A stretch of DNA of 64,000 nucleotides from Mycobacterium spongiae (lineage in GTDB: Bacteria > Actinomycetota > Actinomycetes > Mycobacteriales > Mycobacteriaceae), in assembly GCF_018278905.1 (NCBI RefSeq), contig NZ_CP046600.1, positions 4,464,001-4,528,000 on the forward strand, written 5' to 3'. The notes below the pieces were generated by a model. That model was given only the letters and a program-made list of their open reading frames with translations, was not told the origin of the DNA and made no database searches. The position numbers were made by a program, and so were the translations under genes. Positions 48,467 through 59,492 of this stretch are shown here, piece after piece (position 1 is the first letter of the stretch; the number at the start of each line of letters is the position of its first letter).

Positions 48467-48805
48467 ATGAGACCAGAACCCCCACCTCACGAGAACCCCG
48501 AAAGAGCAGAGATGAACATTGAGACGGTTGAGGCCCAACAACCCTCCGAACAACCCTCGGACAAGGCCGATATAGACCTCCTACGCGAAGAGATCGATCG
48601 GTTGGATGCCCAAATCCTGGCCGCGGTAAAACGGCGGGCCGAGGTCTCGCAGGCGATCGGCAAGGTTCGGATGGCATCCGGTGGCACGCGGCTAGTGCAC
48701 AGCCGCGAGATGAAGGTGATCGAACGCTACAGCGAGCTCGGACCCGACGGAAAGGATCTGGCGATACTGCTGTTGCGGTTGGGCAGAGGACGACTCGGCC
48801 ACTAA
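48467..48805 (+). CDS. Intracellular AroQ-type chorismate mutase (Rv0948c-type)
   Basis: 112 residues from ATG 48467. The helical AroQ delta-type fold has LLREEIDRLDAQILAAVKRR (active-site Arg and helix 1), AEVSQAIGKVRMASGGTRLV and EMKVIERYSELGPDGKDLAI, and ends LLLRLGRGRLGH, the C-terminus needed for complex formation with DAHP synthase. It converts chorismate to prephenate for Phe/Tyr synthesis; the M. tuberculosis enzyme is weak alone and strongly activated by AroG. H37Rv's protein is 105 residues; the extra residues here are in the disordered N-terminus. Confidence 0.95.
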   Translation: MRPEPPPHENPERAEMNIETVEAQQPSEQPSDKADIDLLREEIDRLDAQILAAVKRRAEVSQAIGKVRMASGGTRLVHSREMKVIERYSELGPDGKDLAILLLRLGRGRLGH

Positions 48806-48855
48806 TCGGTTACTACCGTCGTTACCTTCGGCCAATCGTTGCTTTGCTGAGGTAA

Positions 48856-49839
<984 letters not shown>

Positions 49840-49920
49840 TTAGCTGCCGCACTAGTGGCGATCGCAAGCGCGGCGTAGCCGGGCGCAGTCGGGTCGCCAT
49901 CATCGGATTAGGGTCGAACC

Positions 49921-51594
49921 ATGACCCCGATGAGTTCTGTGCAATCAATCCCGGATATCACCGCCACCGCGCCATGGGAGGCGCTGCGCAGGCACCACGA
50001 CCAGATCGGCAAGACTCATCTACGCCAGTTCTTCGCCGACGACCCCCACCGCGGCCGCGAGCTGACCGTGGCGGTGGGTGACCTGTACATCGACTACAGC
50101 AAACACCGCATCACCCGCGAAACGCTACGTCTGCTGGTCGATCTCGCCCGCGTGGCCCGCCTCGAGGAACGCCGTGATCAGATGTTCGCCGGTGCGCACG
50201 TCAACACATCGGAGGATCGTGCGGTGCTGCACACGGCGCTGCGGCTGCCCCGCGACGCGGAGCTGATCGTCGACGGCCGCAATGTGGTCGACGATGTGCA
50301 TGCCGTGCTCGACGCCATGGGTGACTTCACCGACCAGGTGCGTAGCGGCGAGTGGACCGGAGCCACCGGAGAGCGCATCACCACCGTCGTCAACATCGGC
50401 ATCGGTGGTTCGGACCTGGGGCCAGTCATGGTGTACCACGCACTGCGTCACTATGCCGACGCCGGAATCTCGGCGCGCTTTGTCTCCAACGTCGATCCTG
50501 CCGACTTGATTGCAACGCTGGCCGGCTTAGACCCCGCCACAACGCTTTTCATTGTCGCCTCGAAGACGTTCTCCACGTTGGAGACGCTGACGAATGCGAC
50601 CGCCGCGCGACGCTGGCTGACCGACGCGCTCGGCGACGCGGCGGTGTCGCGCCATTTCGTCGCAGTCTCGACAAACCGGCGCCTGGTCGACGACTTCGGT
50701 ATCAACACCGACAACATGTTTGGGTTCTGGGACTGGGTCGGCGGACGCTATTCGGTCGATTCGGCGATCGGACTGTCGGTGATGGCGGCCATTGGCCGCC
50801 AGGCCTTTGGCGATTTCCTGTCCGGATTCCACATCATCGACCAGCACTTCACGACCGCACCGCTGGAGTCCAACGCGCCTGCCCTGCTGGGGTTGATCGG
50901 GCTCTGGTACTCGAATTTCTTCGATGCCCAATCGCGCGCCGTCTTGCCGTATTCCAACGACCTGGCCCGCTTCGCGGCCTATCTGCAGCAGCTGACCATG
51001 GAATCCAATGGGAAGTCGACCCGCGCCGACGGCACGCCGGTAACCACCGATACCGGTGAAATCTTTTGGGGCGAACCGGGAACCAACGGTCAGCATGCGT
51101 TCTATCAGCTGCTTCATCAAGGCACCCGGTTGATACCTGCCGACTTCATCGGTTTCAGCCAACCGCTCGACGATCTGCCGACCGCGGAAGGCACCGGCAG
51201 CATGCACGATTTGCTGATGAGCAATTTCTTCGCCCAGACCCAGGTCCTGGCGTTCGGCAAGACCGCCGACGAGATCGCCGCCGAGGGCACCCCCGCCGAC
51301 GTCGTGCCACACAAAGTGATGCCCGGCAACCGGCCGTCCACCTCGATTCTGGCCAACCGACTCACGCCGTCGGTGCTCGGGCAACTGATCGCGCTCTACG
51401 AGCATCAGGTGTTCACCGAAGGTGTGATCTGGGGCATTGACTCGTTCGACCAGTGGGGTGTGGAGCTGGGCAAGACGCAGGCCAAGGCGCTGCTCCCGGT
51501 AATCACCAGTGACGCCGCACCCGGCCCACAGTCGGACAGCTCGACCGACGCGCTGCTGCGTCGCTACCGGTCTGAACAAGGGCGGACCAGCTAG
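49921..51594 (+). CDS. pgi: Glucose-6-phosphate isomerase
   Basis: 557 residues. PGI signatures: [57 protein letters not shown] loop, [17 protein letters not shown] ([14 protein letters not shown]) and the C-terminal [17 protein letters not shown] with the catalytic Lys at its end. It interconverts glucose-6- and fructose-6-phosphate. It converges with the SDR gene nine bases away. Confidence 0.97.
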   Translation: MTPMSSVQSIPDITATAPWEALRRHHDQIGKTHLRQFFADDPHRGRELTVAVGDLYIDYSKHRITRETLRLLVDLARVARLEERRDQMFAGAHVNTSEDRAVLHTALRLPRDAELIVDGRNVVDDVHAVLDAMGDFTDQVRSGEWTGATGERITTVVNIGIGGSDLGPVMVYHALRHYADAGISARFVSNVDPADLIATLAGLDPATTLFIVASKTFSTLETLTNATAARRWLTDALGDAAVSRHFVAVSTNRRLVDDFGINTDNMFGFWDWVGGRYSVDSAIGLSVMAAIGRQAFGDFLSGFHIIDQHFTTAPLESNAPALLGLIGLWYSNFFDAQSRAVLPYSNDLARFAAYLQQLTMESNGKSTRADGTPVTTDTGEIFWGEPGTNGQHAFYQLLHQGTRLIPADFIGFSQPLDDLPTAEGTGSMHDLLMSNFFAQTQVLAFGKTADEIAAEGTPADVVPHKVMPGNRPSTSILANRLTPSVLGQLIALYEHQVFTEGVIWGIDSFDQWGVELGKTQAKALLPVITSDAAPGPQSDSSTDALLRRYRSEQGRTS

Positions 51595-51603
51595 CAGCCC
51601 CGG

Positions 51604-52365
51604 TTATGCGAAACGTTTCGCCAGCCCCGGCGGCACAATCCGCATCACCTGCACCAGCGGCGCCCACGGCCACCGCGGCACGGCGGCCCGTCCGGGCTCG
51701 CGCTCGATGGCGCCGACAATTGCCTTGACGCCCGTCGCGTTGTCCACCATGAACATGGTGCTCGCGGACTTGGCGGTCATCTCCGACTCGATGTAGCCCG
51801 GCTCGATCACCGAGATCTTGATCGGCCCTTTGGCGTACTCCGCACGCAGCGACTCGCCCAGCGAGCGGACACCGGCTTTGCTTGCGGCGTAAGCAGCCTT
51901 GACTCCCGGCACCCCTTTGGCGCCGAGCACCGAAGAAATGAGCACCAGGTGTCCCGAGCCAGCCTTGTGGAACATCTCGAGCGCGGTCTCGATCTGCACT
52001 AGGGCGGACACCAGGTTGGTCTCGATGGTTGCTTTGTTCGCCCACAGCTTGCCGGAGCCCAACGGGGCGCCCTTGCCGATGCCGGCGTTGACGATGATCC
52101 GGTCGATGCCGCCGAGCTCTTCACTCAGTGCGGCGAACACCTTCGGCACCTGCTCGTGGTCGTTGACATCGAGCGCCGCGACCGCGACTTTGATGGCTGG
52201 ATGATGTTGTGCTAGTTCGGCTTTTAGTTCATCGAGTCGATCTGTGCGGCGGGCGCACAGTGCCAGGTCGCGGCCCCTAGAAGCGAAGGCGCGGGCCATC
52301 CCGGCGCCCAGACCAGAGCTGGCGCCGGTGATGAGGATTCTCTGTCGCGTCACCCCGGTGAGCAT
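51604..52365 (-). CDS. Short-chain dehydrogenase/reductase (Rv0945-type)
   Basis: 253 residues. Classical SDR: NAD(P) loop ITGASSGLGAGMARAFASRG with NADP-favouring basic residues (CARRTDRL), IVNAGIGKGAPLG, catalytic Ser in VLISSVLGAKGVPGVKAAYA and the Tyr-x-x-x-Lys as YAASKAGVRSLGE. The substrate is not evident. It lies downstream of fpg2 on the same strand, but a near-perfect inverted repeat occupies the space between them. Confidence 0.9.
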   Translation of the reverse strand: MLTGVTRQRILITGASSGLGAGMARAFASRGRDLALCARRTDRLDELKAELAQHHPAIKVAVAALDVNDHEQVPKVFAALSEELGGIDRIIVNAGIGKGAPLGSGKLWANKATIETNLVSALVQIETALEMFHKAGSGHLVLISSVLGAKGVPGVKAAYAASKAGVRSLGESLRAEYAKGPIKISVIEPGYIESEMTAKSASTMFMVDNATGVKAIVGAIEREPGRAAVPRWPWAPLVQVMRIVPPGLAKRFA

Positions 52366-52378
52366 ATAGACCGCCCCG

Positions 52379-52435
52379 CGAACGTCGAGTTGTTGGGCCG
52401 AAACAAGGGGAATCGGCGCAACAACTCGACGTTCG
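52379..52435. repeat. Intergenic 17-bp perfect inverted repeat with internal stem
   Basis: CGAACGTCGAGTTGTTG (52379-52395) is exactly inverted at 52419-52435. Inside the loop GCCGA (52397-52401) pairs with TCGGC (52413-52417), leaving the 11-base loop AACAAGGGGAA and a single G/G mismatch. It starts five bases after the fpg2 stop and ends 13 bases before the SDR start. No U-tract follows. It may be a transcript-end hairpin, an RNA processing site or a dispersed repeat. Confidence 0.85.
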
Positions 52436-52440
52436 AGCGA

Positions 52441-53304
52441 CTACTTGAGCAGCCGCGACATCCGCCGGTCGGCCAGCACCTTGCCGCCGGTCTGACACGT
52501 CGGACAGTACTGAAAAGATTTGTCTGCGAACGACACTTCACGCACGGTGTCACCACACACCGGGCATGGGAGTCCGGTGCGCGCGTGCACCCGCAGCCCG
52601 GAGCGTTTCTCCCCCTTGAGCATGGCCGCGCCCTGGCCGACGGACCGGGTCACCGCGTCGGACAGGACCGCCACGATGGCGCCATGCAACGCGTTGAGTT
52701 GCCCGTCGGACAGCTTCCCCGCCGTGGCGAACGGCGAGATCTTCGCGACATGCAGAATCTCGTCGCTATAGGCATTGCCGATGCCGGCGATCACCTTCTG
52801 GTCGGTGATCACGGTCTTGATCCGACCGGTGTTGCCGGCCAGGAGATCCGCTAGGTCGTCAGCGCCGATGTCCAGCGCATCGGGCCCGAGCGCGCCAATG
52901 CCCGGCACCTGCCTCGGATCTTCGACCAGCCATACCGCCAACCGCTTTTGAGTTCCGGCCTCGGTCAGGTCGAACCCCGGCGCGCTCCCCGGCACGCCCA
53001 AGTGAACCCGCAAGGCAATCGGCCCCTTTCCCGGGCGCAATGGCGCCGCCGCTAGTTTGTCGGACCAGCGCAGCCAGCCGGCTCGGGACAGGTGAGCAAT
53101 CAACAACAGCGTGTCGGTCCGCAGCCCCAGGTACTTGCCCCACCGCTCGGCCCCGACAACGGACTGGCCGTGCAGCGCGGTGACTGGCGGGTCGAAGGTC
53201 TTGAGCACAGACAGCGCCGAGACGTCGACCCGACCGACTGCCAATCCAGCGGCATGTCGGCGCAAATGCTCGGCCAACGCTTCGATCTCAGGGAGCTCGG
53301 GCAT
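52441..53304 (-). CDS. Full-length Fpg2/Nei-type DNA glycosylase (Rv0944 counterpart)
   Basis: 287 residues from ATG 53304, giving the required N-terminus PELPEIEALAEHLRRHAAG with catalytic Pro2 and Glu3; the frame open to 53481 is not needed. The beta-domain Lys lies in GAERWGKYLGLRTDTLLLIA. The H2TH region is GRIKTVITDQKVIAGIGNAY-SDEILHVAKISP. A C-terminal zinc finger has two CxxC pairs (CPVCGDT and CPTCQTGGK). All parts for base excision and beta/delta-elimination are present. H37Rv Rv0944 is only about 158 residues, lacks the catalytic N-terminus and is reported inactive; this is the intact form. Confidence 0.93.
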   Translation of the reverse strand: MPELPEIEALAEHLRRHAAGLAVGRVDVSALSVLKTFDPPVTALHGQSVVGAERWGKYLGLRTDTLLLIAHLSRAGWLRWSDKLAAAPLRPGKGPIALRVHLGVPGSAPGFDLTEAGTQKRLAVWLVEDPRQVPGIGALGPDALDIGADDLADLLAGNTGRIKTVITDQKVIAGIGNAYSDEILHVAKISPFATAGKLSDGQLNALHGAIVAVLSDAVTRSVGQGAAMLKGEKRSGLRVHARTGLPCPVCGDTVREVSFADKSFQYCPTCQTGGKVLADRRMSRLLK

Positions 53305-53480
53305 GCGTTCAGTGTGCCGATCGCGACGCGAGAATGTCCATCGCACCGCACGGTCGCCCAACCCGAGAAACTGGTGGACCCCGTACCGGAACCCGGATAC
53401 CATCGCCACGTCCGTGACCCTGTCACGCTCAAACGTGTTGACCCGCAGCCTAGCCCCCACCGCCGGTACGAACCGAGGCA

Positions 53481-54374
53481 ATGAACCGACAGGACGTCGA
53501 ATTCCTCTCTGGCCCAGATACGTGTCGGGCGTGGCTGTATGTTCCCGACGCCGCCGCGCCCGCGCCGGTGATCATCATGGGCCACGGTCTGGGCGCTGTC
53601 CGCGAGATGCGGCTGGATGCCTATGCGCAGCGATTCACCGCCGCGGGCTACGCCTGCCTCGTGTTCGACTACCGATACTTCGGCGCCAGCGGTGGCCAAC
53701 CGCGCCAACTACTCGACATCGACCGCCAGCTGGCCGACTGGGCGTCCGCCATCGCGTTCGCACGCACTCGCACCGACATAGATCCCACACGACTCAGCTT
53801 GTGGGGCACCTCATTTGCGGGTGGTCACGTGATCGTTGCCGCGGCCCGCGACCAGAACATCGCCGCGGTCATCTCCCAGTGTCCGTTCACCGACGGAGTG
53901 GCGTCGACCATCGCCGCGCTGGACCTGCGCACCACGGTCAAGGTCGTCCGGTGCGCCATCGCCGATGTCGTCGCCAGCCGCCGGGGGCGAGCCCCAGTGA
54001 TGATCGCGGTGGCGGGCCAGCCCCATTCGGCGGCCTTGATGACAGCCCCCGACGCCCTGCCTGGCTACCTCGACCTGGTCCCGGAGGGCTCCACGCACGA
54101 GAACGCAGTTGCCTCGCGAATCGCGTTGCGTATCTCTTGGCATCGGCCCGGCAGACACGCCGCGCAGGTCCGGTGTCCCATTCTGTTCAGCGTCTGCCAA
54201 ACCGACACTGTCGCGCCGGCCAAGGCCACGGTGCGACACGCTCGCAAGGCACCACGCGGCGAGTTGCTGCTCTACCCACACGGCCACTTCGACATCTACC
54301 ACGGGCAACCCTTCGACGAGGTCATCGCCGACCAAATCGCTTTCCTGCGCCGCCGCATGCCCACGACGACCTGA
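53481..54374 (+). CDS. Alpha/beta hydrolase
   Basis: 297 residues. Hydrolase fold with oxyanion stretch VIIMGHGLGAVREM, FDYRYFGASGGQPRQL, nucleophile elbow LWGTSFAGGHV (Ser), acid region CQTDTVAPAKA and catalytic His in YPHGHFDIYHG. It resembles dienelactone hydrolase/X-Pro-peptidase-like esterases. It is divergent from fpg2 (177 bases between starts) and convergent with the methyltransferase gene. The substrate is unknown. It lies in the segment absent from MTBC by my comparison. Confidence 0.87.
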   Translation: MNRQDVEFLSGPDTCRAWLYVPDAAAPAPVIIMGHGLGAVREMRLDAYAQRFTAAGYACLVFDYRYFGASGGQPRQLLDIDRQLADWASAIAFARTRTDIDPTRLSLWGTSFAGGHVIVAAARDQNIAAVISQCPFTDGVASTIAALDLRTTVKVVRCAIADVVASRRGRAPVMIAVAGQPHSAALMTAPDALPGYLDLVPEGSTHENAVASRIALRISWHRPGRHAAQVRCPILFSVCQTDTVAPAKATVRHARKAPRGELLLYPHGHFDIYHGQPFDEVIADQIAFLRRRMPTTT

Positions 54375-54412
54375 TCGCCAACAAACACCGTGGGAGGCGG
54401 CCGAAGTCCCCG

Positions 54413-55513
54413 CTACGGGGCGGTGGCCTCGACCAGCATCGTCGGACCGAAGTGGCGGACTCTTCCGGGTATGAGCCCGGCGTCGCGCATCAAAGCGTGC
54501 ACCTGCTCCGGTGAGCGCTCCCGGCCACCCTCGCACAGGGCGAGCATGGTCGCGTCGAGCATCGCGGTCAACGCGTTCGGTCGGCCTGATTCGTGGTGCA
54601 GATCGATGGTGACCAGTGTGGAACCGGACGGCATGGTCGCGCGGACCCGCTGGAGGATGTCGCGACAGGCGTCGTCGCTCCAGTCGTGCAGGATCCACTT
54701 CATCGTGTAAACATCAGCGCGAGCGTCCAGCTGACCAAACAGGTCGCCGGTGCGGTACTCGATCCGGTCGGCCAGTCCTCGCGCTCGCAGAAACTTGTCC
54801 GCCCGTTCGATCACCTCGGCTGAATCGAGCAGGATGCCGCGGGCCTGCGGCCGATGGTCGAGAAGGGCCGCGAGCATGTGCCCCACTCCCCCGGCGATAT
54901 CGCAGATGACTCCACGCCTCGGCCATGGATAGGCCCGCACGATCCCGGCAAGGTCGAACTCGGTGAGCTGACGCATCGCTTCTGCGAATGCGGCGCCCAT
55001 GTCGGAGCGATCGCTGAAGTAATCCCACAATGACTTACCGAAGACCCGCTGGTAGCCAGAGGGTTGCGCACCGTCGCGAAGCTGCGCGTCCAGGTGCCCG
55101 AATGCCGCTGCGGTGTCGGGGTCGGCACAGTAGACAACCCACGAGGCAATCGACTGGGGGTGGTCACGACGCAGTGGCGCGCCGACCTTCGTCAGCCGCG
55201 CGCGGCCACGGCGGTCCACTCGCGTCAGCCGCGACGCGGAGGCGGCGCCGATGATTCTGATTGTCACGTCGGGGTCCAATCCCAGCTCGCGCGCTAGCTC
55301 GACGGGATCACGTGAATTCTTCCCGAGGGCATCGGCTAACCCCGAGGAGACGAGCGCGCCCGCAATCTTGGTTTTCTGCAGCCCGGACGCGATGTCCAAG
55401 AACAGCACGATCTCTCCTGGCACCGCGGCATCAACGAGTTCCACCACGCGGCGTCGAGCACCCAGAGCGGCACGCGCCACCCACAAAGGCAGTGGCACGG
55501 CTGGAAAGCGCAT
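54413..55513 (-). CDS. SAM-dependent O-methyltransferase (plant COMT/TcmN-like class)
   Basis: 366 residues. The N-terminal helical dimerisation domain has SGLQKTKIAGALVSSGLADA and EDP-like region PVELARELGLDPD. The SAM-binding Rossmann domain has motif I ICDIAGGVGHMLAALL, RADVYTMKWILHDWSDDA with the His generally used as catalytic base, and a C-terminal GGRERSPEQVHALMRDAGL. Such enzymes methylate hydroxyl groups of phenolics or polyketides. It is a lone gene with no biosynthetic partners evident besides the hydrolase and oxygenases of the same segment. Confidence 0.88.
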   Translation of the reverse strand: MRFPAVPLPLWVARAALGARRRVVELVDAAVPGEIVLFLDIASGLQKTKIAGALVSSGLADALGKNSRDPVELARELGLDPDVTIRIIGAASASRLTRVDRRGRARLTKVGAPLRRDHPQSIASWVVYCADPDTAAAFGHLDAQLRDGAQPSGYQRVFGKSLWDYFSDRSDMGAAFAEAMRQLTEFDLAGIVRAYPWPRRGVICDIAGGVGHMLAALLDHRPQARGILLDSAEVIERADKFLRARGLADRIEYRTGDLFGQLDARADVYTMKWILHDWSDDACRDILQRVRATMPSGSTLVTIDLHHESGRPNALTAMLDATMLALCEGGRERSPEQVHALMRDAGLIPGRVRHFGPTMLVEATAP

Positions 55514-55594
55514 AGACGATGCCTAGCGTAGGCGGTTATTGGCCGCAATTGCGCCCACTGCGCGCGAGGCGGAATCTTGGTCTAAATCTTGGTC

Positions 55595-56560
55595 CTAGGC
55601 GCCAAAGCTGGCGGCGACACCAGCGGCCTGGGCGCGACCGTCGGCGGCAACGATGCTGTTGCCGGACACCCCAGCATCAGCAGCGGCGACCGTAAGGCCG
55701 CTATCGCCAGTCCCGTCAGCGAAGCCCGGAAGGGGACGGAGGACCCCACCGTTGCCGCCGTTCCCCACGGCCCCACCCTCGCCGGGCAGCCACTCGCGCG
55801 CGCCTGCGACGCCACCGTCGACAGGTCCCGAAGCGCCGTCCAGACCGACTGACGGAACCGAACCGGTGGCTTCGACGCCCAGGGTATCCATGAGGCCTTG
55901 GGCGAAGAGGTAGCCACCACTGCCACCAAAACCGCTTTCGCCGCCGTTGCCCCCGCTGTTGGCGAGCCCGCCCGCGGCGCCCACGCCGTACAGCATCCCA
56001 CCAGTGCCCGCGAGTGAGCCGCCGGTGTGGCCAGTCGCACCGAGGTCGGTGGCCGCACCTTCGGCACCGGCTGCGCCGGTTCCGCCAGTGCCCAATACCC
56101 CAGCCGACTCGCCGCTCGCACCGGCCTGACCAGCCCAGCTGGACGCTTCGTTGCCGGACGCCCACCCGGCGCCACCGGTGCCCGCCCCGACCCCCGGGGC
56201 TCCGCCTACTGGTACTCGCCCCGTGGCCGCCAGCGCAGGATCGCTGATCAAGGCGTCGGTGTGTTGCATCGGCCGTTCGTTGGCGACCTCGGCATCGGCG
56301 TAATGGGTCGCGCCAGTGCCCATGAGCTGGACGAACTGCTGGTGAAATAGCGCCGCCTGCGCGCTCAGCGCCTGATATGCCTGCGCGTGCGCACCGAACA
56401 AAGCGGCAATCCCCGCCGACACCTCATCGGCACCCGCGGGCAACACCGCGGATATCGGGGCCGACGCCGCCGCATTGGCCTGGTTAAGTGTCGAACCAAT
56501 ACCGGCGAGATCGTTGGCCGCTGCCGCCACATACTCGGGCGCTGCGATCACCCACGACAT
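55595..56560 (-). CDS. PE_PGRS protein with diluted Gly-repeat domain
   Basis: 321 residues from ATG 56560 with AGGAGG ten bases upstream. The PE domain ([40 protein letters not shown]) is nearly identical to that of the neighbouring PE_PGRS. The C-terminal 200 residues are Gly/Ala-rich, but the GGAGGxGG triplets are sparse and interrupted (ASSWAGQAGASGESAG, LRPLPGFADGTGDSG). This suggests an older or decaying PGRS domain, though the frame is fully open. It is expected to be ESX-5 exported. Confidence 0.8.
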   Translation of the reverse strand: MSWVIAAPEYVAAAANDLAGIGSTLNQANAAASAPISAVLPAGADEVSAGIAALFGAHAQAYQALSAQAALFHQQFVQLMGTGATHYADAEVANERPMQHTDALISDPALAATGRVPVGGAPGVGAGTGGAGWASGNEASSWAGQAGASGESAGVLGTGGTGAAGAEGAATDLGATGHTGGSLAGTGGMLYGVGAAGGLANSGGNGGESGFGGSGGYLFAQGLMDTLGVEATGSVPSVGLDGASGPVDGGVAGAREWLPGEGGAVGNGGNGGVLRPLPGFADGTGDSGLTVAAADAGVSGNSIVAADGRAQAAGVAASFGA

Positions 56561-56756
56561 CAACAACCTCCTGGCAATTGCTTACAAATTAGCCATCGCC
56601 GCCCGACCTTCGACACACAAGTTGAGCTACACCCGATGCTAGCGCGCTCCCTTGGCGATCCGGGCGCTTCCGCCAAATCTCTCATCCAGCCATCCTGCTC
56701 ACGCTGCTCAGCGCGCCAACTCCCTCATAACCGCTCAACAATGCCGGGTCAGAATC

Positions 56757-58487
56757 CTAGGCCTGTCCAGTGCTGCCGGGCCGGCCGACCAGCCCTCCAC
56801 CCGAACCGCCCGCGCCGCCCGTGCCGCCCTGGGCAGCACCGGCACCGGCCCCGCCGTTGCCGCCATCGCCGATGAGCCCGGCGTCGCCGCCAGCACCACC
56901 GACGCCGGTCCCGGAGGGGGCATCGAAACCGAAGGGTATGGTGCCCGAGTCACCGCCGTTGCCACCGCCGCCGAAAAGGGACCCACCATCGCCGCCGAGG
57001 CCGCCGGCGGTGCCACCGTTGCCGCTCAACTCGCCCTCAGTCGGCAACTGGTAGTTCCCGGGGAGCGCGACGTTGCCGCCGTTGCCGCCAGCGCCGCCTT
57101 GCCCGAACAGCCAGGCGTCGCCGCCGAAGCCGCCGGCAGCACCGGCACCGGCGTCGCCGCCCTTGGTACCGCCGTTGCCGCCATTCCCGCCGTTGCCGCC
57201 GTTGCCGCCGGTGCCGCCGTTGCCGATCAACCCGGCTTGCCCGCCCGTACCACCGAAGCCACCGGGGCGGCCGTCGCCGGCTTCGAACGGGGCCGCGATG
57301 GGAACATCCCCACCAGCGCCGCTGTTGCCGCCCGAGCCGCCCGTCCCGCCGTTGCCGTAGAAGAACCCGCCGCCGCCGCCGTTGCCACCGGAACCGCCGC
57401 CACCGCCGTGGCCCGCAGCCTCTGCGGCGGCCCCGGTCACGGATTGACCCGCGGCGCCGTTGCCCCCGTTGCCACCGACGCCGCCGCTACCGAACAGTCC
57501 GGAATTGCCGCCGTTACCGCCGTTTGCGCCAAAGATATCGCCGCCACTGGCGCCAGCCAGGACGCTGCCGTCAGCCACAACGGCACCGCTATTGCCTCCG
57601 TTACCACCAGCCCCACCGTCGCCGAACAGCCACCCACTGTTTCCCCCGTTGCCGCCGATGCCGCCGACGCCGCTAGTTCCTCCGAGCTTGCTGGCGTCGA
57701 TAGCTCCGGTGCCTCCGCCTCCCTCGCCTCCGGTACCGCCAACTCCGCCATCGCCGAGGAAGAACCCGCCGCGCCCACCGGCACCCCCGGCGCCGCCGAC
57801 GCCGCCGTTGTTGCCGTTGTTGAAGCCGGCGGCGGCGGCACCCGCGGCTCCGCCCACGCCGCCGAGTCCCCCGGCACCGCCGAGACCGTACAGCAGCCCG
57901 CCGGAACCACCGATACCGCCGGCGCCGCCCGCCATGCCTGCTTCGCCGGTGGCCCCTGCCACGCCGTCCCCGCCGGTTCCGCCTATTCCGCCATTGCCCC
58001 ACAGCCCCGCCGAACCACCGGCGCCGCCAGCCTGACCGGCCGCACCCGACCCGCCGTTACCGCCGTTGCCGAACAACCACCCGCCGTTGCCGCCGCCGGC
58101 CCCAGACCCCGCGGGTGCGTTCGCGCCGTTGCCAAACAGCGGACGCCCGGTGAGCGCCAACACCGGATCGTTGATCAAGCCCTCGGCCTGTTGCAGCGGC
58201 GACGCATTGGCCGCCTCGGCATTGGCGTAGTGACTCGCACCGGCGCTCATGAGTGCGACGAACTGCTGGTGAAATAGCGCCGCCTGGGCGCTCAGCGCCT
58301 GATATGCCTGAGCGTGCGCACCGAACAAAGCCGCGATCCCCGCCGACACCTCGTCGGCCCCCGCGGGCAACACCGACGATGTCGGGGCGGACGCCACCGC
58401 GTTGGCCTGGTTAATTGTCGAGCCAATGCCCGCCAGATCGTTGGCCGCTGCCGCCACATACTCGGGCGCTGCGATCACCCACGACAT
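56757..58487 (-). CDS. PE_PGRS protein, long canonical PGRS domain
   Basis: 576 residues from ATG 58487 after GGGAGG. Complete PE domain ([20 protein letters not shown]), linker [13 protein letters not shown], then about 430 residues of near-pure GGAGG/GNGGxGG repeats ([40 protein letters not shown]). It is expected to be surface-exposed after ESX-5 export. It is in tandem with the PE_PGRS downstream. The apparent long frames on the opposite strand (Pro/Ala-rich) are repeat shadows. Confidence 0.88.
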   Translation of the reverse strand: MSWVIAAPEYVAAAANDLAGIGSTINQANAVASAPTSSVLPAGADEVSAGIAALFGAHAQAYQALSAQAALFHQQFVALMSAGASHYANAEAANASPLQQAEGLINDPVLALTGRPLFGNGANAPAGSGAGGGNGGWLFGNGGNGGSGAAGQAGGAGGSAGLWGNGGIGGTGGDGVAGATGEAGMAGGAGGIGGSGGLLYGLGGAGGLGGVGGAAGAAAAGFNNGNNGGVGGAGGAGGRGGFFLGDGGVGGTGGEGGGGTGAIDASKLGGTSGVGGIGGNGGNSGWLFGDGGAGGNGGNSGAVVADGSVLAGASGGDIFGANGGNGGNSGLFGSGGVGGNGGNGAAGQSVTGAAAEAAGHGGGGGSGGNGGGGGFFYGNGGTGGSGGNSGAGGDVPIAAPFEAGDGRPGGFGGTGGQAGLIGNGGTGGNGGNGGNGGNGGTKGGDAGAGAAGGFGGDAWLFGQGGAGGNGGNVALPGNYQLPTEGELSGNGGTAGGLGGDGGSLFGGGGNGGDSGTIPFGFDAPSGTGVGGAGGDAGLIGDGGNGGAGAGAAQGGTGGAGGSGGGLVGRPGSTGQA

Positions 58488-58618
58488 CAATAACCTCCCA
58501 GTAGCTGGGACCATCCAGTCGCCGCCGAGCTCTCGACACGAGGTGAGTGCTGGTCGACGCTAGCGCGACCCGGATGGGTCGCTTCCGTCAAATACCTACA
58601 GCCCTGAACAAGCCCTTA

Positions 58619-59356
58619 TCAAGCCCTCAGCAAATAGGTATCCATGATCCAACCGTGCCGTGCTCGAGCTTCGGCACGTAGCGCCACGATGCGCTCCCCG
58701 ACCTCGCCGACAGTGCCCGCTACCAGCAGCTCGTTGCCGGTACCGAGATAGGCGCCCCACCAAATCCGGGTCTCCGGCGGGCACACTCGAAACGAACAAT
58801 CGCGGTCGAGCATGACCACAGCTGAGCCGGACACCCCGTGCTCCCGCAGTTGCCTGCCGGTGGTGATCAGCACGGGCGCGCCCACCTCATTGAGTGGGAC
58901 TCGGTGCCGGGCGGTAAGCGCCTGCACCGCGGTGATGCCAGGAACGACATCATAGCTAATCTCGGCCTCGGCGGCTAGACCCTGCAGGACACGCACGGTG
59001 CTGTCGTACAGCGACGGGTCACCCCAGGCCAGGAACGCGCCTACCCCATCGGGTCCCAGTTCGGCGGTGATGGCCCGGACCCAGATCCTCGCGCGGGCCC
59101 CGTGCCAGTCAGCAACCGATTCTCGATACTCGGCGGTCCTCGACCGTTGCGGGTCGGGCAGCTCAACGAATCGGTAGCCGGGCTCACGAATAAACCGCGC
59201 ACAGACGGTGCGCCGCAGTTCCACCAGGTCGCTTTTCTGCTCGCCTTTGTCCATCGCGAAGAACACCTGGGTGTCGTTGAGCGCGTTGATCGCCTGGACG
59301 GTCACGTAGTCGGGGTCCCCAGCGCCGATGCCGATGACGTGAATATGCCGACTCAC
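58619..59356 (-). CDS. cobF: Precorrin-6A synthase (deacetylating) CobF
   Basis: 245 residues of tetrapyrrole methylase fold: N-terminal HVIGIGAGDPDYVTVQAINA (GxGxGDP loop), DVFF-like VFFAMDKGEQKSDLVELRR (CobF-specific), GAFLAWGDPSLYDSTVRVLQ and VVPGITAVQALTARHRVPLN. CobF methylates C-1 of precorrin-5 and releases acetate in aerobic cobalamin synthesis. MTBC genomes lack cobF; this organism retains it, so its B12 pathway may be complete. It is divergent from the diiron oxygenase gene with a 215-base shared upstream region. Confidence 0.94.
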   Translation of the reverse strand: MSRHIHVIGIGAGDPDYVTVQAINALNDTQVFFAMDKGEQKSDLVELRRTVCARFIREPGYRFVELPDPQRSRTAEYRESVADWHGARARIWVRAITAELGPDGVGAFLAWGDPSLYDSTVRVLQGLAAEAEISYDVVPGITAVQALTARHRVPLNEVGAPVLITTGRQLREHGVSGSAVVMLDRDCSFRVCPPETRIWWGAYLGTGNELLVAGTVGEVGERIVALRAEARARHGWIMDTYLLRA

Positions 59357-59492
59357 GATTTCCTTCCCGTTCCTTCCCAGGCGGTCCCGGTGTCAGGGAA
59401 TCGCCGTCGTCTTGTTGCGGGTCCCTGGCACGTTGCCCGTGACGACGCTGACGGTCAACCCGCACAACGCGAGTTTCCTACACGAGACCCTC

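Noticed and set aside
53305..53481. Longer start for the DNA glycosylase (to 53481)
   Set aside because: Fpg/Nei enzymes need Pro2 at the mature N-terminus; MPELPE at 53304 fixes the start.
56652..58277. 541-residue plus-strand open frame rich in Ala/Val/Pro
   Set aside because: Antisense of PGRS repeats; the repetitive GGC/GCC codons keep all frames open.
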